A stretch of DNA of 12,014 nt. It comes from an uncultured Eubacterium sp. (GTDB lineage: Bacteria; Bacillota; Clostridia; Peptostreptococcales; Anaerovoracaceae). Below the pieces are notes generated by a model. It was not told where the DNA came from, made no database searches, and worked only from the letters and a program-made list of their open reading frames with translations. The stretch is taken from contig CALCKF010000052.1 of assembly GCA_937966095.1 (NCBI GenBank), positions 1-12,014 of the forward strand, written 5' to 3'. This document shows positions 5,759 through 12,014 of this stretch, one piece after another (position 1 is the first letter of the stretch; every line of letters begins with the position of its first letter). The position numbers and the translations under genes were made by a program.

Positions 5759-7252
5759 TTATCTTGCCCAGTTTTTTGTCCTCATAGTGGCTTTGTGCCA
5801 TCCTTCAAGTAATTTGATGCGCGTTTTCTCGGACATATCCGGCACAAACACTCTTCCGGCCTGCCAATTGTCTGTTATATCAGACTTGCTCTTCCAGTAT
5901 CCGGTAGCAAGCCCTGCAAGATAAGCTGCACCGAGAGATGTTGTCTCGATACAGACAGGCCTGCAAAGCTTCATATCCATTATATCCGCCTGAAACTGAA
6001 GCAGGAAATCATTTGCACAGGCACCTCCGTCTACTTTGAATGTTTCCAGAGGTCTTCCCATATCCTCAGCAATCGCTTCAATAAGATCCGTTGTCTGATA
6101 GGCCATTGATTCCAGCGCGGCTCTCACTATATGAGCTTTATTGACACCGCGGGTAAGTCCCATTACAGCACCTCTTGCATAAGGATCCCAGTACGGAGCT
6201 CCCAGTCCTGTAAATGCCGGAACTATATATGCTCCAGCTGTATCTTTTACAGACATGGCTATAGCCTCCGATTCCTCTGCATTCCTCAGAAGTCCTATTT
6301 CATCCCTGAGCCATTGGATAACGGCGCCTGATATGAATACAGAGCCTTCCAGTGCATAGTTTATCTCCTCACCTATACCCCATGCTATCGTAGTCAGGAG
6401 TCCGTTCTTTGACTCAACAGGACGAGTGCCTGTATTCACCAGCATGAATCCACCTGTACCATATGTGTTCTTTGCTTCTCCCTTTTCGAAACACGCCTGT
6501 CCGAACAATGCTGACTGCTGATCTCCTGCAGCACCTGCTATGCGTATTTCACCGCCGAATATCAGGGGATCGCTGACTCCGTATATCTGGCTTGAAGGGC
6601 GGGTTTCGGGCAGCATAGAAATCGGTATATCCATAATATCAAGTATCTCTGTATCCCATTCAAGCTTATGTATATTGAACAGCATAGTCCTTGATGCATT
6701 AGAATAGTCTGTAACATGGACCTTTCCCCCTGTAAGTTTCCATATAAGCCATGTTTCTACCGTGCCAAAAAGTAAACGTCCCTCTCTGGCTTTATCATAT
6801 GCACCCTGTACATTTTCCAGTATCCACTTCAGTTTCGTAGCTGAAAAATACGGATCTACCAGCAGTCCCGTCCTGTCTCTGAAAAACTTCTCAAGTCCTC
6901 GTTCTCTGAGATTATCACAATATCCGGCTGTTCTTCTGCACTGCCAGACTATGGCATTATATACTGGTTCTCCCGACAGCCTGTCCCATACAATGGTTGT
7001 CTCACGCTGATTCGTTATCCCTATCGAATCTATATCTTCATATGTGGCGTTTATTTTAAGCAGTGCCTCCTGTGCAACCCCTATCTGCGTCGACCATATA
7101 TCCATCGGATCATGTTCTACCCATCCCTGGCGTGGATATATCTGTCTGAATTCTTTCTGGGCAACACTGATCTGATGTCCCGTCCTGTCATATAAAATGC
7201 ATCTTGCGCTTGTGGTGCCCTGATCCAGAGCCATTACATATTTTCCCTTCAT
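5759..7252 (-). CDS. glpK: Glycerol kinase
   Basis: Phosphorylates glycerol to sn-glycerol 3-phosphate using ATP. The 497-residue FGGY-family protein has normal length. It shows the N-terminal phosphate-binding ALDQGTTSAR, the GITNQRETTIVWD segment with substrate-binding arginine and glutamate, the AGAAGDQQSALFGQ loop, YGTGGFMLVNTG and the VDGGACANDFLLQFQAD signature. The ATG at 7252 overlaps the hemW stop by one base (TGATG) and has GGAG 8 bases upstream, so translation is probably coupled; a TTG one codon earlier is less likely. The site that carries the HPr-phosphorylated histidine in Bacillus and Enterococcus enzymes appears to be PLIFG here, without histidine. No glycerol facilitator or glycerol-phosphate dehydrogenase gene is adjacent. 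Confidence 0.97.
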   Translation of the reverse strand: MKGKYVMALDQGTTSARCILYDRTGHQISVAQKEFRQIYPRQGWVEHDPMDIWSTQIGVAQEALLKINATYEDIDSIGITNQRETTIVWDRLSGEPVYNAIVWQCRRTAGYCDNLRERGLEKFFRDRTGLLVDPYFSATKLKWILENVQGAYDKAREGRLLFGTVETWLIWKLTGGKVHVTDYSNASRTMLFNIHKLEWDTEILDIMDIPISMLPETRPSSQIYGVSDPLIFGGEIRIAGAAGDQQSALFGQACFEKGEAKNTYGTGGFMLVNTGTRPVESKNGLLTTIAWGIGEEINYALEGSVFISGAVIQWLRDEIGLLRNAEESEAIAMSVKDTAGAYIVPAFTGLGAPYWDPYARGAVMGLTRGVNKAHIVRAALESMAYQTTDLIEAIAEDMGRPLETFKVDGGACANDFLLQFQADIMDMKLCRPVCIETTSLGAAYLAGLATGYWKSKSDITDNWQAGRVFVPDMSEKTRIKLLEGWHKATMRTKNWAR

Positions 7253-8403
7253 CAAACAAACTCCGACATAATCACATTTGAAATATCCATTCCTCTCTCT
7301 GACAGATAAAGTCTTTCTCCGTCAAAGATCAGCATACCTTTATATCTGTCAAGTATGCTTCTGTCAAACACATCAAAAAATTCATGTTTAAAAACATTTC
7401 TGAATTCCTCCAGCGAAATACCTTCGGATTTTCTGAGACCTGTAAAAACATATATGCCCATTTCTTCTTTAGGACCGTAATTTTCAACACTTCCTGCATC
7501 TATAGGAGGAATTTTTTCCTTTATTGCAGTTATGTAATCATGCATATTGCTGCAGTTTCTGAACCGACTTCCGTCTATGAAGGAACTTGCACCGAGTCCC
7601 ATTCCGATGTACTCATCATATGACCAGTATTTCATATTATGCCTGCTTCTGTACCCCGGAAGTGCTGCATTGGAGATCTCATAATGATCATATCCTGCAG
7701 TCCTCATCATCTTCAATGCGGTATGATACATCTCTCTGTCGGTTATCTCAGGCGTAGGTTCCATTTTCCCGTCTTCATATATCATTTTGTAAAATTCCGT
7801 GCCTTCTTCTATCTGCAGGCTGTAGAGAGAGATATGAGATGGTCTTAAAAATATGCACTGCCTTACCGTATCCTTCCATATTTTCATCGTTTGTCCCGGT
7901 ATACCGAACATTATGTCAAGGTTTATGTTTTCAAACCCTGCCTTTTTTGCCCGCTGAAATGAGTAAAATGCATCGTTTTTATTATGTATTCTCCCCAGTA
8001 TCTCCAATATGCCGTTTTCAAACGACTGTACTCCGATACTGATCCTGTTTATTCCCTTGAGCAGATATCGATCCAGCTTGTCATCCGATAATGTGGCCGG
8101 GTTTGCTTCAATTGTTATTTCAGCATCATCTGTTATATTGAAATTATCACGCAGACAATCCAGTATACGGCCCATATCCCATTCTGTAATAAGAGAAGGT
8201 GTACCGCCGCCTATATATACACTGTCTACCTCACGATAACGCCAGCTCGTGGATTTTATCTTTATCTCCTGCATCAGAGCAACAGCATATTCTGAAAGTA
8301 TCTTGCTGTCACTGCATGGAAAAGACAGAAAATCGCAATAACCGCATTTTCTCACACAGAACGGTATATGAAGATACAATCCCAGCTTATTTGTTATCGT
8401 CAT
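7252..8403 (-). CDS. hemW: HemW-type radical SAM heme chaperone (coproporphyrinogen oxidase-like)
   Basis: Radical SAM protein of the HemN/HemW group, 383 residues. The cluster-binding motif is Cys16, Cys20 and Cys23 in HIPFCVRKCGYCDF. The residue two after the last cysteine is Phe, where true HemN oxidases have a fourth cysteine, and the HemN N-terminal extension is missing. Both facts favour HemW, a heme-binding chaperone, over the oxygen-independent oxidase. SAM-binding and core motifs follow: YIGGGTPSL near residue 64, IEANP near 97, RISIGVQSF near 120 and DIMFGIPGQT near 153. The start overlaps the end of lepA by 17 bases, and the lepA-hemW pair is a common Firmicutes arrangement. The precise client of the protein is not known from sequence. 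Confidence 0.92.
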   Translation of the reverse strand: MTITNKLGLYLHIPFCVRKCGYCDFLSFPCSDSKILSEYAVALMQEIKIKSTSWRYREVDSVYIGGGTPSLITEWDMGRILDCLRDNFNITDDAEITIEANPATLSDDKLDRYLLKGINRISIGVQSFENGILEILGRIHNKNDAFYSFQRAKKAGFENINLDIMFGIPGQTMKIWKDTVRQCIFLRPSHISLYSLQIEEGTEFYKMIYEDGKMEPTPEITDREMYHTALKMMRTAGYDHYEISNAALPGYRSRHNMKYWSYDEYIGMGLGASSFIDGSRFRNCSNMHDYITAIKEKIPPIDAGSVENYGPKEEMGIYVFTGLRKSEGISLEEFRNVFKHEFFDVFDRSILDRYKGMLIFDGERLYLSERGMDISNVIMSEFV

Positions 8404-10198
8404 ATTTAAGCACCGCAGTAAATGCTTCTTGCGGTACCTCCACGGTACCGAACTGACGCATTCGCTTTTTCCCTTCCTTTTGCTTTTCCAGAAGCTTTTT
8501 CTTTCTGGATATATCGCCGCCGTAGCACTTTGCTATAACATCCTTTCTATAAGACCTTACAGTTTCTCTTGCTATCACCTTCTGTCCTATAGATGCCTGT
8601 ATAGGGACCTCAAACTGATACATAGGTATTATTTCCTTAAGTTTTGCACATACGAACCTGCCTCGTGCATATGCTTTTGATTCGTGTACTATCATTGAAA
8701 AAGCATCCACCAGTTCTTTATTGAGAAGTATATCCAGCTTCACCACTTTTGACGGCTCATACCTGGTAAACTCATAATCAAGAGAGCCATATCCTCTCGT
8801 CTTTGATTTCAGTGCGTCAAAGAAATCATATATTACTTCATTCAGAGGCATATCATAATGCAGATTTACTCTGTTTTCATTTATATACTCCATATGAAGC
8901 ATTTTACCACGTCTTTCCTGACATATTTCCATTATATTTCCCACATATTCTTTAGGCACCATTATATCGGCTTTCACCATAGGTTCCTCGATATGGTCAA
9001 TCAGTGCCTGATCAGGAAGGTTCGAAGGATTCTGGACCATCTGTATGCTTCCGTCATTCATAACCACCTTATAGATAACACTTGGAGATGTAGTAACGAC
9101 TGCAAGATCGAATTCTCTTTCCAGTCTTTCAACTATTATCTCCATATGCAAAAGTCCCAGAAACCCGCATCTGAATCCGAATCCTAATGCAGTGGATGTT
9201 TCAGGTTCAAAATGAAAGGCTGCATCGTTGACCTGCAGTTTTTCCAGCGCATCCTTTACATTTTCGTATTTTTCTCCTTCTGCAGGATATATGCCGCAAT
9301 ATACCATAGGCTGCACTTTCTTATATCCCGGAAGAGGTTCCGTCGTCGGATCATCTGCTATGGTTATGGTGTCCCCGACTCTGGCATCTGCCACATGTTT
9401 TATGCTGGCACATATATATCCTACTTCCCCGGCTCTAAGGAATTCCCTTTCAACAGGGCCGGGCGAGCATACACCGACCTCGGTGACTTCATATTTTTTA
9501 TCTGTGTTCATCAATTTTATCACATCGCCTTTTTTGACGATACCATCAAAAATACGGGTATATATGACTACACCTTTATAATTATCATAGTATGAATCGA
9601 AAATCAGAGCTTTGAGCTTGCCTTTCTCATTGCCATCCGGTGCAGGTATATTTTCAACTATTTTTTCAAGCAGCTCCTCTATACCTATGCCTTCCTTAGC
9701 TGAAACAAGAGGCGCGTCATCAGCCTCGACGCCTATAACATCCTCTATCTCCTGCTTTACCTCTTCAGGACGTGCAGATGGCAGATCTATCTTATTGAGA
9801 ACAGGCATTATCTCCAGATCCTCATCCATCGCAAGGTAAACATTAGCAAGGGTCTGCGCCTCAACTCCCTGTGTTGCGTCTACAACAAGCACTGCACCTT
9901 CACATGCCGCAAGGCTCCGCGAAACCTCATATGTGAAATCCACATGTCCCGGAGTGTCTATAAGATTGAATATATATCGGTTTCCGTCCTTCGAATCGAA
10001 AACAAGACGAGTAGTCTGAAGCTTTATGGTTATTCCGCGTTCCCGCTCCAGTTCCATATTATCGAGAAACTGTTCTCTCATCTCGCGCTGTGAAACAAGA
10101 CCTGTCTTTTCTATTATCCTGTCTGCCAGAGTTGACTTGCCATGATCTATATGTGCTATGATACTGAAGTTTCTGATGTATTTCTGATAATCTTTCAT
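8387..10198 (-). CDS. lepA: Elongation factor 4 (LepA), ribosome-associated GTPase
   Basis: Translational GTPase that acts on the ribosome in back-translocation or initiation quality control. The 603 residues match the usual length. GTP-binding motifs are AHIDHGKSTLADR near 15, RERGITIK near 52, DTPGHVDF near 81 and NKIDLP near 135, followed by SAKEGIG. Domain 2 and the elongation-factor G-like domains come next. The LepA-specific C-terminal domain ends in RQFGTVEVPQEAF and a lysine-rich GKKRMR stretch. GAGAGG lies 5 bases before the ATG. A vegetative promoter upstream at 10230-10258 fits its housekeeping role next to sporulation genes. Confidence 0.98.
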   Translation of the reverse strand: MKDYQKYIRNFSIIAHIDHGKSTLADRIIEKTGLVSQREMREQFLDNMELERERGITIKLQTTRLVFDSKDGNRYIFNLIDTPGHVDFTYEVSRSLAACEGAVLVVDATQGVEAQTLANVYLAMDEDLEIMPVLNKIDLPSARPEEVKQEIEDVIGVEADDAPLVSAKEGIGIEELLEKIVENIPAPDGNEKGKLKALIFDSYYDNYKGVVIYTRIFDGIVKKGDVIKLMNTDKKYEVTEVGVCSPGPVEREFLRAGEVGYICASIKHVADARVGDTITIADDPTTEPLPGYKKVQPMVYCGIYPAEGEKYENVKDALEKLQVNDAAFHFEPETSTALGFGFRCGFLGLLHMEIIVERLEREFDLAVVTTSPSVIYKVVMNDGSIQMVQNPSNLPDQALIDHIEEPMVKADIMVPKEYVGNIMEICQERRGKMLHMEYINENRVNLHYDMPLNEVIYDFFDALKSKTRGYGSLDYEFTRYEPSKVVKLDILLNKELVDAFSMIVHESKAYARGRFVCAKLKEIIPMYQFEVPIQASIGQKVIARETVRSYRKDVIAKCYGGDISRKKKLLEKQKEGKKRMRQFGTVEVPQEAFTAVLKYDDNK

Positions 10199-10229
10199 TT
10201 CTGCCTCTCAAATATAAATTATATATTGT

Positions 10230-10258
10230 ATTTTACTGGAAAAACCGATGATTATCAA
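10230..10258 (-). promoter_or_regulatory. Sigma-A-type promoter for lepA and downstream genes
   Basis: On the minus strand TTGATA (10258-10253) and TAAAAT (10235-10230) are spaced by 17 bases, one mismatch from consensus in each box. The expected start is about 25-30 bases ahead of lepA. It overlaps the end of the preceding small ORF. It would free lepA, hemW, glpK and thiT from the sporulation-controlled gpr-spoIIP transcript. Confidence 0.65.
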
Positions 10259-10394
10259 CATCCAAAACCAATTTTCCTCCCGCACCTGTCGTTTCCGCAC
10301 ATATGCCGTCTACCATCAATAATGTTGCCGTTCCGGTAAAAAACACGATAAATATTATCACCATTTCTATTATCGTTTTTTTCATCCGTATCAC
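10233..10394 (-). CDS. Small predicted membrane or secreted protein between spoIIP and lepA
   Basis: An open frame of 53 codons from GTG at 10394, or 50 from ATG at 10385. The product starts MKKTIIEMVIIFIVFF, a basic N-terminus and one hydrophobic helix like a signal anchor, then a polar tail ending in DVDNHRFFQ. The GTG shares GTGA with the spoIIP stop codon and has AGGAG 7 bases upstream, inside spoIIP, a layout typical of translational coupling. In Bacillus the same slot between spoIIP and lepA holds yqxA, also a small membrane protein; this one is about half that length and I cannot claim homology. It may be a sporulation protein co-expressed with spoIIP. It is short, so a chance ORF is possible. 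Confidence 0.55.
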   Translation of the reverse strand: MIRMKKTIIEMVIIFIVFFTGTATLLMVDGICAETTGAGGKLVLDVDNHRFFQ

Positions 10395-11266
10395 TGCTCC
10401 TCTCCTATAACAGCTGCAAGTACATCAGCAAAATAATCTGCACAAAGCTCCGCCTCTTCTATATCATTTTTATTGTTTCCAACTTCAAGGAGCAGAGCCC
10501 TGTTGCTTACGTACTGATTGTATTCATAATCCCTTTCGATTATCGCTCCTCCAAATCCGGGGTACATACTTTCGGCCTTCTGACTTATCTTGCTGGCAAA
10601 CCCGTACAATTCCGTATAGTTTTCATTGGCCTTACCTACTACCATACTGAATTTTGCAACTTTTTTTCCGTCTATTTTTATGTATTTCCCCTCATTTGCC
10701 GATGCCGGAGCAGCATCTCTGTGGATATCTATTATATATTTTGCCGACGGATACTTTTTTATCAGGCTCTGTATCGTTGAAAGAGATCTGCCATATGATT
10801 CATTATACGAGGGTCTGTCATGGATAGTCTTATCATGGACAACGTTTATTCCCTTTTCTTTCAATGCATTTTCAAGAACACTACCCACATCTCTTACTGT
10901 TCCTTCTTCTTCTGTCCTGTGATAGTTGCTTTCCTTATAAGGAAGGTACGATTCCGTGCTGTGGGTATGATATATTATCACCATAGGATCCTCTGTAACC
11001 GACACTATCTGAGGATCTTCTTTCTCCTGTTCCTTGACTTCTTCGGCCGTTTCTTCAGTCTTCCCGTCTTTTTTTCCGGCAGTTTCCACTCCAGATGATA
11101 TCTCTGCTACAGGAGCTATCTGTCCTATACACAGTTCTCCAAGTTCCTTTTCATCTATCCACCCTCCACTAAGAGCAAGGGAAGGATTCACCCTTAAAAA
11201 AAACAATGTGGAACAAAAAAACATAATTCCGGCTGCTATTATCATCATTTGATGTTTTCTTTTCAT
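10391..11266 (-). CDS. spoIIP: Stage II sporulation protein P, cell-wall amidase/endopeptidase
   Basis: Peptidoglycan hydrolase of the SpoIID-SpoIIM-SpoIIP complex that thins septal wall and drives engulfment during sporulation. The 291-residue protein has one N-terminal membrane helix (about 7-26), a Glu/Lys-rich linker (about 63-84), then the catalytic domain. Expected catalytic and metal-site features are IIYHTHSTESY (His100, Glu105), IDIHRDAAP (His182) and NRALLLEVGNN (Glu261). The stalk is shorter than in the roughly 400-residue Bacillus subtilis protein. The ATG at 11266 has GGAGG 6 bases upstream. It lies 22 bases after gpr, as in other spore formers. I see no clear sigma-E box, so it may be read from upstream of gpr. 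Confidence 0.95.
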   Translation of the reverse strand: MKRKHQMMIIAAGIMFFCSTLFFLRVNPSLALSGGWIDEKELGELCIGQIAPVAEISSGVETAGKKDGKTEETAEEVKEQEKEDPQIVSVTEDPMVIIYHTHSTESYLPYKESNYHRTEEEGTVRDVGSVLENALKEKGINVVHDKTIHDRPSYNESYGRSLSTIQSLIKKYPSAKYIIDIHRDAAPASANEGKYIKIDGKKVAKFSMVVGKANENYTELYGFASKISQKAESMYPGFGGAIIERDYEYNQYVSNRALLLEVGNNKNDIEEAELCADYFADVLAAVIGEEQ

Positions 11267-11288
11267 AGTTGTCCTCCAAAAGTTTCTT

Positions 11289-12014
11289 TTATGAATATAT
11301 GCCGGGATGCAGTGTTTTATTTATACCGTTTGCTATTATGTCGGAAAAATCCTTTATGATCATATCTATATCTGTAGATGTAACTATCATCTGCCTGTCA
11401 TATTCCGATATATATTTCTCTATTTTTTCAATACTCTCAACGTTGTCTGCAAGTGCATCTCTTATTATGGTAGTAGCATCTATAACTGTAGGTACTCCTA
11501 TGGCAATCACCTTCGTCCCCACCGTTTCCTCATTTATTCCTGTACGCCTGTTTCCCATTCCTGCACCCGGAGATATACCTGTATCCGTTATCTGGATCGT
11601 TGTGCTTACACGCTCTATATTTCTTGCGGCAAGAGAGTCTATCGCGATTATTATCTCCGGACATGACAGCTCTGCCGCTTTTCTTATTATATCTGCTGTT
11701 TCCAGACCTGTAGTAGCCGTGACACCAGGAGATATACAGCTTACTCTCGACATTTCATCATCACCGTCTGCATCAAAAAATTCAAAAAGATGATTAGTCA
11801 CACGCAGCTTTGATACTGAAGCAGGCCCTAGGGAATCAGGCGTGACCATAGGGTTTCCCAAACCGGCCACAAGCACTCTCAGATAATAGTGGAATCTTAT
11901 CAGTTCTTTAAGCTCAGCAGCTACGACTTTTTCAACCTTGTTCTTTATTCCTTCTCTCTGTTCAATGATGCCATCTGCTTCTATCGTTATATAATTTCCT
12001 GCCGGTTTTTCCAT
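11289..12014 (-). CDS. gpr: Spore germination protease GPR (5' part cut by window edge)
   Basis: Aspartate-dependent endoprotease that degrades small acid-soluble spore proteins during germination. The visible 241 residues begin MEKPAGNYITIEA, which is internal in known GPR proteins (GKP-GNYITIEA), so the Met at the edge is not the start and roughly 67 N-terminal residues are outside the window. The two aspartates essential in Bacillus megaterium GPR (Asp127, Asp193) correspond to the Asp in VTPDSLGP and the Asp in AIDSLAAR, here also 66 residues apart. Further family segments are SPGVTATTGLE and GAGMGNRR. It heads the visible gpr-spoIIP-lepA-hemW run, supporting a spore-forming host. Confidence 0.96.
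   Translation of the reverse strand: MEKPAGNYITIEADGIIEQREGIKNKVEKVVAAELKELIRFHYYLRVLVAGLGNPMVTPDSLGPASVSKLRVTNHLFEFFDADGDDEMSRVSCISPGVTATTGLETADIIRKAAELSCPEIIIAIDSLAARNIERVSTTIQITDTGISPGAGMGNRRTGINEETVGTKVIAIGVPTVIDATTIIRDALADNVESIEKIEKYISEYDRQMIVTSTDIDMIIKDFSDIIANGINKTLHPGIYS

Noticed and set aside
8432..8450. Perfect 7-bp inverted repeat CGGTACC/GGTACCG in the 3' end of lepA
   Set aside because: It encodes the conserved GTVEVPQE segment of LepA and has no following T run, so it is best explained as coding sequence.
9212..9595. Plus-strand open frames opposite lepA
   Set aside because: They are shadows of the lepA coding sequence with no recognisable domain or start signal.
12012..12014. 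ATG at the window edge as the start of gpr
   Set aside because: The first visible residues match an internal segment of GPR; the propeptide and N-terminal part are missing, so the gene continues past the edge.

Overview
The window looks like chromosome from an anaerobic, endospore-forming Bacillota, most likely class Clostridia, of fairly low GC. Two things point there. One is a 4-hydroxybutyrate fermentation cluster whose proteins closely match, from memory, those of Clostridium aminobutyricum. The other is the sporulation pair gpr-spoIIP followed by lepA-hemW. I see no insertion sequences, phage genes, CRISPR arrays, tRNA or rRNA.

Positions 1-4410 (minus strand) hold a fermentation operon. 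In transcription order it is a NifU-type Fe-S protein, 4-hydroxybutyryl-CoA dehydratase (abfD), a small cysteine-motif protein, 4-hydroxybutyrate CoA-transferase (abfT) and an iron-dependent 4-hydroxybutyrate dehydrogenase cut by the left edge. Together they reduce succinic semialdehyde to 4-hydroxybutyrate, load it onto CoA and convert it to crotonyl-CoA, the entry to butyrate formation. The AbfD Fe-S ligands and the AbfT catalytic glutamate fall at the residue numbers I recall for the characterised enzymes. A near-consensus promoter precedes the first gene. A terminator-like hairpin follows abfD and may lower expression of the downstream genes.

Positions 4392-5726 are a thiamine region. Thiamine pyrophosphokinase is on the plus strand, driven by a promoter that physically overlaps the fermentation promoter. 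The membrane thiamine transporter ThiT is on the minus strand. The two genes converge with overlapping stop codons, and the terminator of the thiT transcript lies inside the kinase coding sequence. One gene imports thiamine and the other activates it.

Positions 5759-12014 (minus strand) form a compact run: gpr, spoIIP, a short membrane-protein ORF, lepA, hemW, glpK, thiT. gpr-spoIIP-lepA-hemW is a conserved Firmicutes order. In Bacillus it continues into hrcA-grpE-dnaK-dnaJ, but here glycerol kinase and ThiT follow instead. A good vegetative promoter inside the small ORF probably lets lepA and downstream genes be expressed outside sporulation.

The least explained parts are the small CxxC/CxxCC protein between abfD and abfT, the dedicated NifU-like protein at the head of that operon, and the 50-53 residue ORF between spoIIP and lepA.
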